Source: Azospirillum sp. (lineage in GTDB: Bacteria > Pseudomonadota > Alphaproteobacteria > Azospirillales > Azospirillaceae). From it: DNA of 49,751 nt. The notes under the pieces are model-generated. The model saw only the letters and a list, made by a program, of their open reading frames with translations, was not told where the DNA came from and searched no databases. Shown in pieces: positions 33,708 through 41,457 of this stretch (positions within the stretch are counted from its first letter, which is position 1; each line of letters starts with the position of its first letter). Location: assembly GCA_027486405.1 (NCBI GenBank), contig JAIXPD010000081.1, positions 1 through 49,751 on the forward strand. The letters run 5' to 3'. Position numbers and translations under genes: made by a program.

Positions 33708-34886
33708 ATGGATTTCCAACTCTCCCCCCGCCAACGGGACTTGATCGACGCGGCGCGCGGCATCGCCCGGGGCAAGCTGTTGCCGCTGACCGCCGACCAC
33801 AGCGTCGCGGGCGTGCGCCGCCTGCGCGCGGCGATGGCCGAGCATGGGCTGCTCGGTCTCGACATCGGCGAGGCGTATGGCGGCGTCGGGTTGCCGCTGC
33901 TCGACGCGTTGCTGGTGATCCAGACCTTGCAGGAGGAAGCGCCGGAATTGGGCGCGCTGGCGCACCGCTCCTCCACCGGGGCCATCGGGGCGATCCGCCA
34001 TCATGGGACCGAGGCGCAGAAACGCCGCTTCCTGACCGGCGTCGCCAAGGGGGAACTTGGCGTCGCCATCGGCATCACCGAACCGGACGCGGGCAGCGCC
34101 GCCACCGCGATGACCACGCGGGCGGAGATCGACGGCGACCATGTCGTGCTGAACGGGCGCAAGCAGTTCGTCAGCTTCGTCCAACACACCGAATTCACCG
34201 TCGTCTATTGCCGGTTCGGGCGCAGCGGCAAGGCGCGGGACATCGGCGCGGTGATCGTGCCGCACGATTCCCCCGGTTTCAGCCACAGCCCCGGCGCGCT
34301 GAACATGGCCGACGAGTCGCAGTTCGAGCTGTATTTCGACGATTGCCGGGTGCCGCGCGATCTGGTGCTGTTGGATGGCGAGGCGTTCGGCAAGCTCATC
34401 AGCGTCTACAACGCCGAACGGCTGGGCAGCATCGCCCGTATGCTGGGCAACGCCGCTTTCTCCTACCGCTTCGCGCTCGACTACGCCCAACAGCGGCGGC
34501 AGTTCAACCGGACGATTTCCGACTTCCAGGGCATCCAATGGATGCTGGCCGACATGCGGGTGCGGTTGGACGCGGCGACCCTGCTGGTCTGGCGCGCGGC
34601 GGCCAACGCCGACGCTGATGGCGGAACCGGCCTTCCCGCCCGCGATGAAACCTCCATCGCCAAGCTGTTCGTGGCGGAAGCCGCCAAGCGCATCTGCGAC
34701 GACGCCATCCAGATCGCCGGGGCCAACGGCTACATGAAGGATTACCCGCTGGCCCGCCGCTACGCCGAGACGCGCGGCGGCTCGATCTATGGCGGGACCT
34801 TGCAGATCCACCGCAACATGCTGGCGAGCGAGATCCTGGGCCGCGAGATCAGCCAATGGAGGCGCGCCGATGCCCCAGCCTCTTGA
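33708..34886 (+). CDS. Acyl-CoA dehydrogenase
   Basis: 392 residues with classical acyl-CoA dehydrogenase features: GITEPDAGSAATAMTTRAE in the beta domain, YAQQRRQFNRTISDFQGIQWMLADM in the third domain and RYAETRGGSIYGGTLQIHRNMLA near the end. Gly replaces the catalytic Glu at the IYEGT position, as in isovaleryl-CoA-type enzymes, where the base lies elsewhere. A role on branched or bulky acyl-CoA is therefore possible. It starts five bases after the carrier gene, in the order expected for carboxylase-based degradation. Confidence 0.9.
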   Translation: MDFQLSPRQRDLIDAARGIARGKLLPLTADHSVAGVRRLRAAMAEHGLLGLDIGEAYGGVGLPLLDALLVIQTLQEEAPELGALAHRSSTGAIGAIRHHGTEAQKRRFLTGVAKGELGVAIGITEPDAGSAATAMTTRAEIDGDHVVLNGRKQFVSFVQHTEFTVVYCRFGRSGKARDIGAVIVPHDSPGFSHSPGALNMADESQFELYFDDCRVPRDLVLLDGEAFGKLISVYNAERLGSIARMLGNAAFSYRFALDYAQQRRQFNRTISDFQGIQWMLADMRVRLDAATLLVWRAAANADADGGTGLPARDETSIAKLFVAEAAKRICDDAIQIAGANGYMKDYPLARRYAETRGGSIYGGTLQIHRNMLASEILGREISQWRRADAPAS

Positions 34887-35331
34887 GCGGTCCGCGCTGG
34901 CGGACCTCGTCGGCCACGCCTGCCCACCCTTCATCGTCGAAGTTGAAAAGGGTGCCATCCGCCGCTTCGCCGACGCGCTGGGCGACCGCAACCCGATCCG
35001 CCACGATGAGGACGCGGCGCGCGCCGCCGGTCATCGCGGGCTGGTCGCCTCGCCCACCTTTCCGGCGAGCTTCCGCGTTCCGGGCGATCCGCCCTGGATG
35101 GCGCGGCTTGACCGCAGCCGCGTTCGGGCGGGCGAACAGGGCTTTCGCCTGCATCGCCCCATCGTCGCGGGCGACCAGCTGACCTGCCGCCTGACCCTGA
35201 CCGCCGTGGACGTGAAGGAGGGCCGCTCCGGCCCGCTGGTCCTGCTGGTCCAGGATCTTGACGGACGCGATGAGACGGGCGCGCCGGTTTTCACCAACCG
35301 GCGGGTCGCCGTTCATCTTGGCGCTGTGTGA
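34870..35331 (+). CDS. MaoC-like dehydratase (N-terminal hotdog type)
   Basis: 153 residues from an ATG at 34870 preceded by GGAGG. It matches the FAS1-like/MaoC dehydratase N-terminal type: IRRFADALGDRNPIRHDEDAARAAG with D39 and H45, then ASPTFPASF. In this family one hotdog domain often pairs with a separate one to hydrate enoyl-CoA. It overlaps the 3' end of the dehydrogenase gene by 17 bases, placing hydration after dehydrogenation. The REP-like element follows 32 bases after its stop. Confidence 0.85.
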   Translation: MPQPLERSALADLVGHACPPFIVEVEKGAIRRFADALGDRNPIRHDEDAARAAGHRGLVASPTFPASFRVPGDPPWMARLDRSRVRAGEQGFRLHRPIVAGDQLTCRLTLTAVDVKEGRSGPLVLLVQDLDGRDETGAPVFTNRRVAVHLGAV

Positions 35332-35363
35332 TGCCCCGGAGAGAGACCTCCGGCACACAGGCC

Positions 35364-35448
35364 CGTCATCCCCGCGAAGGCGGGGATCCAGACTGTTCCA
35401 GGCTGGCCCGGTGGGGAAGCCTGGATCCCCGCCTTCGCGGGGATGACG
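35364..35448. repeat. Palindromic REP-like element, copy 2
   Basis: An 85-bp palindromic element matching that at 23306 to 23391: left arm starting CGTCATCCCCGCGAAGGCGG, right arm ending CCGCCTTCGCGGGGATGACG. It lies between the MaoC-like gene and the HMG-CoA-synthase-like gene and ends 15 bases before the likely start codon of the latter. Its hairpin could affect transcript stability or translation there. Confidence 0.9.
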
Positions 35449-35463
35449 AAGCGGAGGTGCTTG

Positions 35464-36933
35464 GTGTCGCGTGACGGTACGAGAGAGCAGTTCGGCGTCA
35501 CCGGCTTTGGCGTTCACGTTCCGCGCCTGCGGCTCGACCGTCGGGCGCTGCTCGACCAGCATGGCTGGAGCCACAAGGGCTTGAAGGCGCTGGCCAAGGG
35601 GCAGCGCAGCTTCGCCGATTGGGACGAGGATTCCGTGACCATGGCGGTCGCCGCCGCGCGGGGCGCGTTGGCCGGGCAGCCGGTTGAACGGAGGGCGATC
35701 GCGGCGCTGACCCTCGCGTCCACCAGTCTGCCCTTCGCCGACCGGCAGAACGCTGGGATTGTCGCGGCGGCGCTTGGCCTGGGGGAGAGGGTGGCGACGC
35801 TCGACGTCACCGGCTCTCTGCGGGCGGGAAGCTCGGCGCTGCTGGCGGGGTTGCGCGGGCGGAGCGCCGGGCTGCTGATCGTCGCGGCGGAAAGCCGCCG
35901 GGCCAAGGCCGCCTCGCCGCAGGAGGCCACCTATGGCGACGCGGCGGCGGCCTTCGCCCTGGGGCGTGACAATCTTTTGGCGGAGTTTCTCGGCGGCGCG
36001 ACGCTGACCGTCGATTTCGTCGATCATTACCGGGCCTCGACCGCCCTTCATGATTACGCCTGGGAGGATCGTTGGATCCGCGACGAGGGGTGGTTGACCA
36101 TCGCCCCCCGCGCGGCGCGCGCCGCCCTGGAGGATTCCGGGGTGTCCGCCGCTGAGGTCGCCCATCTCATCCTGCCCCCCGGCCAGCCGCGCGTCGCCGC
36201 GACCTTGGCCGAACAGTTGGGAATTCCGGCCTCCGCCGTGCGCGACGGGCTGGACTCCCGCGTCGGCCACAGCGGCGCGGCGCACCCGTTGCTGATGCTG
36301 GCCCACGCATTGGAGCAGGCGCGGGCGGGGGATCTGATCCTCGTCATCGGGTTTGGGCAGGGGGCCGACGCGCTGGTCTTCCGCGCCACCGGGGCGGCTG
36401 GAACCGGCGCTGTCGTGGAAACGGCGCTGGCCGCCGGGCGGGTGGAGACCGGCTATGGCCGTTTCGCCGCCCTGACCGGCAGCGTCGAGCGCGACGAAGG
36501 GATGCGGGCCGAGCTGGATCTGCAAACCCCGCTGACGGTGCTGCACCGCAAGCGGGACATGCTGCTGGGGCTGGTCGGCGGGCGCTGCGCCGCCTGCGGG
36601 ACGCGGCAATTTCCCAAGGCGCGGGTCTGCGTCAACCCCGATTGCAACGCCTGGGACGCGCAGGAGGATGTCCGGCTGGCCGACGATCCGGCGCGCGTCG
36701 TCACCTGGACCGCCGATCACCTGACCTATTGTCCGTCGCCGCCCGCCCATTATGGGCTGATCCAGTTCGAGGCGGGCGGGCGGCTGCTGGCGGGTTACGC
36801 CGACGTCGATCCCGGCGACCTGTCGGTCGGCGCGCCGCTGCGCATGGTGTTCCGCGTCAAGGATTATGACCCGCGCCGGGATTTCCGCCGCTATTTCTGG
36901 AAAGCCGCGCCGCTGCGCGGCGGAGAGGGTTGA
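35464..36933 (+). CDS. HMG-CoA-synthase-like protein fused to a DUF35 Zn-ribbon/OB-fold domain
   Basis: 489 residues from a GTG at 35464 with GGAGG seven bases upstream; a TTG at 35461 is the alternative. Residues 1 to about 345 form a thiolase-fold domain of the archaeal HMG-CoA synthase type. From about 365 there is a DUF35 domain with a Zn ribbon C375-x2-C378-x10-C389-x4-C394 and a C-terminal OB fold. In the expected ACxAGT nucleophile position the sequence reads SLRAGSS with L119, so the catalytic Cys appears to be missing. In archaea separate HMG-CoA synthase, DUF35 and thiolase proteins form a complex; here two are fused and the thiolase gene follows directly. Confidence 0.82.
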   Translation: MSRDGTREQFGVTGFGVHVPRLRLDRRALLDQHGWSHKGLKALAKGQRSFADWDEDSVTMAVAAARGALAGQPVERRAIAALTLASTSLPFADRQNAGIVAAALGLGERVATLDVTGSLRAGSSALLAGLRGRSAGLLIVAAESRRAKAASPQEATYGDAAAAFALGRDNLLAEFLGGATLTVDFVDHYRASTALHDYAWEDRWIRDEGWLTIAPRAARAALEDSGVSAAEVAHLILPPGQPRVAATLAEQLGIPASAVRDGLDSRVGHSGAAHPLLMLAHALEQARAGDLILVIGFGQGADALVFRATGAAGTGAVVETALAAGRVETGYGRFAALTGSVERDEGMRAELDLQTPLTVLHRKRDMLLGLVGGRCAACGTRQFPKARVCVNPDCNAWDAQEDVRLADDPARVVTWTADHLTYCPSPPAHYGLIQFEAGGRLLAGYADVDPGDLSVGAPLRMVFRVKDYDPRRDFRRYFWKAAPLRGGEG

Positions 36934-36937
36934 GGCG

Positions 36938-38140
36938 ATGGCGACGGGAATCCGCGACAAGGTCGCCATCGTCGGCATGGGCTGCACCCGCTTCGGCGAA
37001 CGCTGGAACGACGGCGCCGAGGATCTGATGGCCGAGGCCTACGCCGAGGCGCTGGCCGATTCCGGTTTGGCGACCAAGGACATCCAAGCGGCGTGGCTCG
37101 CCACCGCCAACGAGGATCTGCATGTCGGGCGCGGCGGCATCCCGCTGGCGACGACGCTGCGGCTGCCCTACATCCCGGTGACGCGGGTGGAGAATTTTTG
37201 CGCCAGCGGCACCGAGGCTCTGCGCGGCGCGGTCTACGCCGTCGCCTCGGGGGCCTGCGACGTCGCGCTGGCGCTGGGGGTGGAAAAGCTGAAGGACACC
37301 GGCTATGGCGGGTTGCCGCAGCGGGCGCGTGGCAGCCTCAACGCGCTGTGGTGGCCATCCTACACGGCGCCCGGCTCCTTCGCGCAACTGGCCGAAGCCT
37401 ACCGCGCCCGCCACGGCGTCGCCCGCGCGGATCTGAAGCGGGCCATGGCCCATGTCTCGGTCAAGAGCCACGCCAACGGGGCGAAAAACCCCAAGGCGCA
37501 TCTGCGCAAACCCATCACCGAACAGGCGGCGTTGGACGCGCCCATGGTGGCCGAACCGCTCGGCCTGTTCGATTGCTGCGGCGTCAGCGACGGGGCGGCC
37601 TGCGCCATCGTCACCACGCCGGACATCGCGCGGGGCCTGGGCAAGCGGAACGCCGTCAGCGTCAAGGCGCTGCAACTGGCGGTGTCGAACGGCGCGGAAT
37701 CGGGCTTTGGCGCGTGGGACGGCAGCCACGTCGTGACCGCGCGGATCGCCGCCCGCCGCGCCTACGCCGAGGCTGGGGTCGCCGACCCGCGCCGCGACCT
37801 CAGCCTGACCGAGGTTCATGACTGCTTTTCCATCACCGAGCTGGTGACGATGGAGGATCTCGGCCTGTCACGGGAGGGTGGGGCGGTGCGCGACGCGCTG
37901 GACGGGGTGTTCGACGCCGACGGCGCGCTGCCCTGCCAGATCGACGGCGGGCTGAAATGCTTTGGCCACCCCATCGGCGCCTCGGGCCTGCGGATGGTGT
38001 ACGAGCTGTATTTGCAACTGCTGGGCCGCGCCGGCCCGCGCCAGCGCCCCGACGTCCGCTTGGGGCTGACCCATAATCTGGGCGGTGCGCCGCACCAGAA
38101 TGTGTGCAGCGTCGCCATCGTCGGGCGGCTCGGCGAATGA
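36938..38140 (+). CDS. Thiolase-family protein (SCP-x/acetyl-CoA acetyltransferase type)
   Basis: 400 residues. The nucleophile Cys is C88 in VENFCASGTEALRGAVYAV, the His is H344 in CFGHPIGASGL and the end is HNLGGAPHQNVCSVAIVG. This is the SCP2-thiolase branch that often works with a DUF35 protein in thiolytic or aldol cleavage of branched acyl-CoA. It starts four bases after the DUF35 fusion gene, and the stop overlaps an ATG of the next gene. Confidence 0.9.
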   Translation: MATGIRDKVAIVGMGCTRFGERWNDGAEDLMAEAYAEALADSGLATKDIQAAWLATANEDLHVGRGGIPLATTLRLPYIPVTRVENFCASGTEALRGAVYAVASGACDVALALGVEKLKDTGYGGLPQRARGSLNALWWPSYTAPGSFAQLAEAYRARHGVARADLKRAMAHVSVKSHANGAKNPKAHLRKPITEQAALDAPMVAEPLGLFDCCGVSDGAACAIVTTPDIARGLGKRNAVSVKALQLAVSNGAESGFGAWDGSHVVTARIAARRAYAEAGVADPRRDLSLTEVHDCFSITELVTMEDLGLSREGGAVRDALDGVFDADGALPCQIDGGLKCFGHPIGASGLRMVYELYLQLLGRAGPRQRPDVRLGLTHNLGGAPHQNVCSVAIVGRLGE

Positions 38141-38154
38141 CGGGGGAAAAGAAC

Positions 38155-39060
38155 ATGCTGGCGGGCAAGGCGGTGGTGGTGACGGGGGCCGGGCGCGGCA
38201 TCGGGCGCGAAATCGCGCTGGAATTCGCCCGTCATGGCGCGCGGGTCGTGGTGAACGACCTGGGCGTCTCGGTGAATGGGGCGGACAGCGGCGAATCCCC
38301 CGCCGACGAGGTCGTGCGCCTGATCCGCGCGGCGGGCGGCGAGGCGGTGGCCAACGCCGACAGCGTCGCCGATTGGACCGGTGCCCACCGCATCGTCGAA
38401 ACGGCGCTGGACCAGTTCGGGCGGATCGACGCGGTGGTGAACAACGCGGGCATCCTGCGCGACGGCATGTTCCACAAAATGACGGAGGCGGATTTCGACG
38501 CGGTGCTGGGCGTTCATCTGAAGGGCGGCTTCAACGTCGCCCGCGCCGCCGCGCCGCATTTCCGCCAACAGCAATCCGGTGCCTACGTCCACATGACGTC
38601 GAATTCGGCGCTGATCGGCAATCTCGGCCAAGCCAATTACATGGCGGCCAAGCTTGGCGTGGTCGGGCTGTCGAAAGCCATCGCGCTGGACATGAAGGCG
38701 TTCGGCGTGCGGTCCAACTGCGTGTCGCCGTCGGCTGCGACGCGCATGGGCGACACGGTGCCGGTGGCGACGGAGGAGCAGCGCCTGCGTGCCCAGCGCC
38801 GCCAGAGCATGACCGCCGACACGATCGCGCCGCTCGTCGTCTTTCTGGCGAGCGACGCCGCGCGCGAGGTCAGCGGCCAGATCTTCGCGGTGCGCCGCAA
38901 CGAGATTTTCCTGATGAGCCAACCGCGCCCCCTGCGTGCCCTGCATCGGGGGGAGGGGTGGTCGGTGGAGACGCTGGCCGACCATCTGCTTCCGGCGCTT
39001 CGCCCGTCGCTGGTGCCGCTCGACCGGGTGTCCGACGTGTTCGCTTGGGATCCGGTCTGA
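38155..39060 (+). CDS. Short-chain dehydrogenase, MFE-2-like (3R)-hydroxyacyl-CoA dehydrogenase
   Basis: 301 residues. The N-terminus VVVTGAGRGIGREIALEFARHGARVVVNDLG is the pattern of the peroxisomal multifunctional enzyme type 2 dehydrogenase domain. NNAGILRDGMFHKMTEADFD and the intact triad (Ser in HMTSNSALIGN, YMAAK) follow. It would oxidise a (3R)-hydroxyacyl-CoA made by the MaoC hydratases, feeding the thiolase. The ATG at 38155 has GGGGGA eight bases upstream; an ATG at 38137 overlapping the thiolase stop is an alternative. Confidence 0.88.
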   Translation: MLAGKAVVVTGAGRGIGREIALEFARHGARVVVNDLGVSVNGADSGESPADEVVRLIRAAGGEAVANADSVADWTGAHRIVETALDQFGRIDAVVNNAGILRDGMFHKMTEADFDAVLGVHLKGGFNVARAAAPHFRQQQSGAYVHMTSNSALIGNLGQANYMAAKLGVVGLSKAIALDMKAFGVRSNCVSPSAATRMGDTVPVATEEQRLRAQRRQSMTADTIAPLVVFLASDAAREVSGQIFAVRRNEIFLMSQPRPLRALHRGEGWSVETLADHLLPALRPSLVPLDRVSDVFAWDPV

Positions 39061-39137
39061 GGATCGGACGCCCTTCCATTTCTTTCATGGCCCATACCCT
39101 GCGTGGCGAGGGCGTTTCCGACCCGACGAGGCATGAC

Positions 39138-40076
39138 ATGAGCACCGACGTTTCCGCCCTGGTTCCCCAGCGCATCGGCGTGCATCCCCTGACCGGCCAC
39201 ATCGGCGCCGAGATCGACGGGGTGGACCTGCGCCAACCGCTCGCCCCCGCCGTGGTCGCGGAGATCCGCGCGGCGTTGCAGAGCTGGAAGGTGGTGTTCT
39301 TCCGCGACCAGCCCTTGAGCCACGCGGAGCATGTCGCCTTCGCCAGCGCCTTCGGCGCGCCGACCATCGGCCACCCGGTCTATGGCTTTGTCGAGGGGCA
39401 TCCCCAAGTTTATGCGGTCGCCCGCGACCGGCTGGCCGACCGCCACACCGGCGATCTGCTGGTCCGCCCCTGGACCGGCTGGCATTCGGACGTCACGGCG
39501 GCGGTCAATCCGCCGGCGGCTTCCATCCTGCGCGGTGTCGTGATTCCGCCCTATGGCGGCGACACGCTGTGGACCAATCTGGCCGAGGCCTACAACGGCC
39601 TGTCGGAAACCTTGCGCGGCTTCGTCGACACCCTGCGCGGCGTCCACCAATTCTCGCCGCCGGAGGGGCAACAGGCGACCGACGGCTTCGTCCAGAAGAA
39701 CGCCGCCCGTCCGCTGGTCAGCGAGCATCCGCTGGTCCGCGTCATTCCCGAAACCGGGGAGCGCGTGCTGTTCGTCAGCCCGTCCTTCCTGAAGCGGATC
39801 ACCGGCCTGACGCCGCGCGAGAGCCAGCAGCTTTTGGAACTGCTGTTCGAGCATGTGACCCGGCCCGAATACACCGTGCGGTTCCGCTGGCATCCGGGCA
39901 GCGTCGCCTTTTGGGACAACCGGACGACGGCGCATCTGGCCCCCCGCGACATCTTCAGCCTGGATTTCGACCGGCAACTCTACCGCATCACTTTGCGCGG
40001 CGACGTGCCGGTCGGCGTCGATGGCCGCCCGTCACTGGCGATCAAGGGCGACCCCATCGACGCCTACCCGGCGTGA
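39138..40076 (+). CDS. TauD/TfdA-family Fe(II)/2-oxoglutarate dioxygenase
   Basis: 312 residues. The facial triad is visible: H116-S-D118 in TGWHSDVT and a distal H266 in NRTTAHLAP, with the 2-oxoglutarate-binding Arg likely in FDRQLYRITLRGD. Strong similarity in layout to taurine and 2,4-D dioxygenases suggests oxygenolytic removal of a side group such as a sulfonate, ether or hydroxylation at carbon. The ATG at 39138 follows GAGG. It is the last gene of the plus arm, separated by 77 bases from the SDR. Confidence 0.9.
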   Translation: MSTDVSALVPQRIGVHPLTGHIGAEIDGVDLRQPLAPAVVAEIRAALQSWKVVFFRDQPLSHAEHVAFASAFGAPTIGHPVYGFVEGHPQVYAVARDRLADRHTGDLLVRPWTGWHSDVTAAVNPPAASILRGVVIPPYGGDTLWTNLAEAYNGLSETLRGFVDTLRGVHQFSPPEGQQATDGFVQKNAARPLVSEHPLVRVIPETGERVLFVSPSFLKRITGLTPRESQQLLELLFEHVTRPEYTVRFRWHPGSVAFWDNRTTAHLAPRDIFSLDFDRQLYRITLRGDVPVGVDGRPSLAIKGDPIDAYPA

Positions 40077-40116
40077 CGCGGCTGGCGCGGGCGGTCATGC
40101 TGTGTGACCACTCGCG

Positions 40117-41097
40117 TCAGGCGATGGAACCGTCATCGCCGTCATCGCCGTCATGATGGCAGGCGACCCGGCGACCCGGCCCAATGGCGCGCAAAACCGG
40201 CGCGCGCGCCGCGCAGTCCGGCGTGGCGATGGGGCAACGCGGGTGGAAATGGCATCCCGACGGTCGGTCGGACAGGGCCGGAGCCTCGCCCCGGATCGGC
40301 GGCGGGCGGGCGGCTGACGAGGATGGGCGGCGCGCGTCGGCGAGCAGCGCCCGCGTGTAGGGGTGGCGCGGGGTCTCGAACAGGGCGTCCACCGGCCCCT
40401 CCTCCACGATCCGCCCGAGATACATGACCATCACCCGGTCGCAGATGTGCCCGACCACCGACAGGTCATGGCTGATGAACAGGATCGCCAGATCGGCCTG
40501 ATCCCGCAAATCCAGGAACAGGTTGAGGATCCCGGCGCGCACGGAGACGTCCAGCGCCGTCACCGGCTCGTCGCAGACCAGAATGTCCGGCTTGACCGCC
40601 AGGGCGCGGGCGATGCCGACGCGCTGGCGCTGGCCGCCGCTGAAGCGGTGCGGATGGCTGTGCCGCAGGGACGGATCAAGCCCGACCCGCAGCATCTGCG
40701 CGGCGACATGATCGGCCAGGGCGGCGGGTGGAACCAGCCGATGGAACCGCGCCGCCTCGCCGACGATCTCCTCGACGGTGAAGCGCGGGTTGAGGCTGGC
40801 GTGGGGATTCTGGAAGACCATCTGCACCCGCAGCAACGCCGCCCGCGCCTCCGCCGCCGTCAGGCTGTCGAGGGCGCGGCCGTCCAGGCGCAGGGTTCCG
40901 GCGCTGGGGGGCAGAACCCCCGCCAAAATCCGCGCGACGGTCGATTTCCCGCAACCGGATTCGCCGACCAGCCCGACCAGCTCGCCACGGTGGATCGCCA
41001 AATCGACGCCGTCCACGGCGTGCAGGACCGCGCCACGCCGCCCGGGAACGGCGAAGGCGCGCGACACCCCGCGCAACTCGGCCAGCGCGCCGATCAT
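40117..41097 (-). CDS. Dpp/Opp-type ABC transporter ATP-binding protein (DppF-like), last gene of a broken operon
   Basis: 326 residues. Walker A GESGCGKST, Q-loop MVFQNPHASLNP, signature FSGGQRQRVGIARAL, Walker B ILVCDEPVTALD and H-loop ISHDLSVVG are all present, with the C-terminal CHFHPRCPIATPDC. It ends in an acidic tail HHDGDDGDDGSIA coded by a short GTCATCGCC repeat. The start overlaps the stop of a DppD-like stub by four bases. Because the upstream operon is cut at about 41269, this gene has probably lost its promoter and partners. Confidence 0.9.
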   Translation of the reverse strand: MIGALAELRGVSRAFAVPGRRGAVLHAVDGVDLAIHRGELVGLVGESGCGKSTVARILAGVLPPSAGTLRLDGRALDSLTAAEARAALLRVQMVFQNPHASLNPRFTVEEIVGEAARFHRLVPPAALADHVAAQMLRVGLDPSLRHSHPHRFSGGQRQRVGIARALAVKPDILVCDEPVTALDVSVRAGILNLFLDLRDQADLAILFISHDLSVVGHICDRVMVMYLGRIVEEGPVDALFETPRHPYTRALLADARRPSSSAARPPPIRGEAPALSDRPSGCHFHPRCPIATPDCAARAPVLRAIGPGRRVACHHDGDDGDDGSIA

Positions 41098-41268
41098 GCC
41101 GCCACCGCCCGACCCGGATGGACGCAGCGCACCGCGCCGCCGCCGTCCCGGTTCAACCATGGTGGATCGGCGGCGCAGTCCGGGACGGACAAGGCGCAGC
41201 GCGGTCGGAAGGCGCAGCCGCTCGGGCGGCTGGCCAGGGTCGGGGGCAGGCCCGGAATCGGCGTCAAC
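41094..41268 (-). pseudogene. C-terminal stub of a DppD-like ABC ATPase, truncated at the prophage boundary
   Basis: On the minus strand the frame reads LTPIPGLPPTLASRPSGCAF, RPRCALSVPDCAADPPWL and a final VRCVHPGRAVAA. This is exactly the C-terminal extension of oligopeptide-type ATPases, with its Cys-containing loop. The whole ATPase core is missing: similarity stops at the codon for the first L (41266 to 41268) and the sequence beyond is unrelated and C-poor. The stop overlaps the next gene in normal Dpp fashion, so the stub is the end of a once intact dppD-like gene. Confidence 0.8.
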
Positions 41269-41430
41269 TGTAGGGGGGTAGTTGGTTTGACGGGAAAGGG
41301 GGTGGGAGGAAAATGGGGAAACATGTGTTGGGACAATGGGTTGGGTGAGATTGGGGGGCGGGGACGGTTTGACGTGGATTTGGTGGAAATGAGTGGAGAG
41401 TGGAAAAATTTGCGTTTGCTTTGACGCATT
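41269..41430 (+). other. Proposed left end of a Mu-like prophage with three repeated motifs
   Basis: At 41269, just where the DppD-like gene breaks off, the sequence begins TGTA, as Mu ends do. Inside it the heptamer TTTGACG occurs three times in one orientation: 41286 to 41292, 41368 to 41374 and 41420 to 41426, at offsets 17, 99 and 151. Phage Mu has three transposase sites in its first 170 or so bases with similar uneven spacing. The tract up to about 41410 is G-rich and C-poor on this strand, unlike both sides. The motifs' flanks are not well conserved, so the assignment is inference. Confidence 0.5.
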
Positions 41431-41457
41431 CCGCACCGATCTGCTTCAAGGGCGCAA

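Noticed and set aside
35313..35501. A minus-strand frame of 62 codons reading VIPAKAGIQ and WIPAFAGMT
   Set aside because: This is the well-known accidental translation of REP-like palindromes; it lies within the repeat element at 35364 to 35448 and has no ribosome site.
38085..39137. The N-terminal extension of the dioxygenase frame back to 38085
   Set aside because: It reads through the SDR gene in another frame with Arg/Gly-rich nonsense; the ATG at 39138 has its own ribosome site and fits the family length.
40074..40119. A TGACGCG/CGCGTCA inverted repeat between the dioxygenase and DppF-like genes as a bidirectional terminator
   Set aside because: Arms of seven with a loop over 30 bases and no U-tract make it a poor terminator; chance is likely in GC-rich DNA.
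40130..40156. A short GTCATCGCC tandem repeat
   Set aside because: It merely encodes the Asp-rich tail of the ABC ATPase; too short to be a separate repeat feature of interest.
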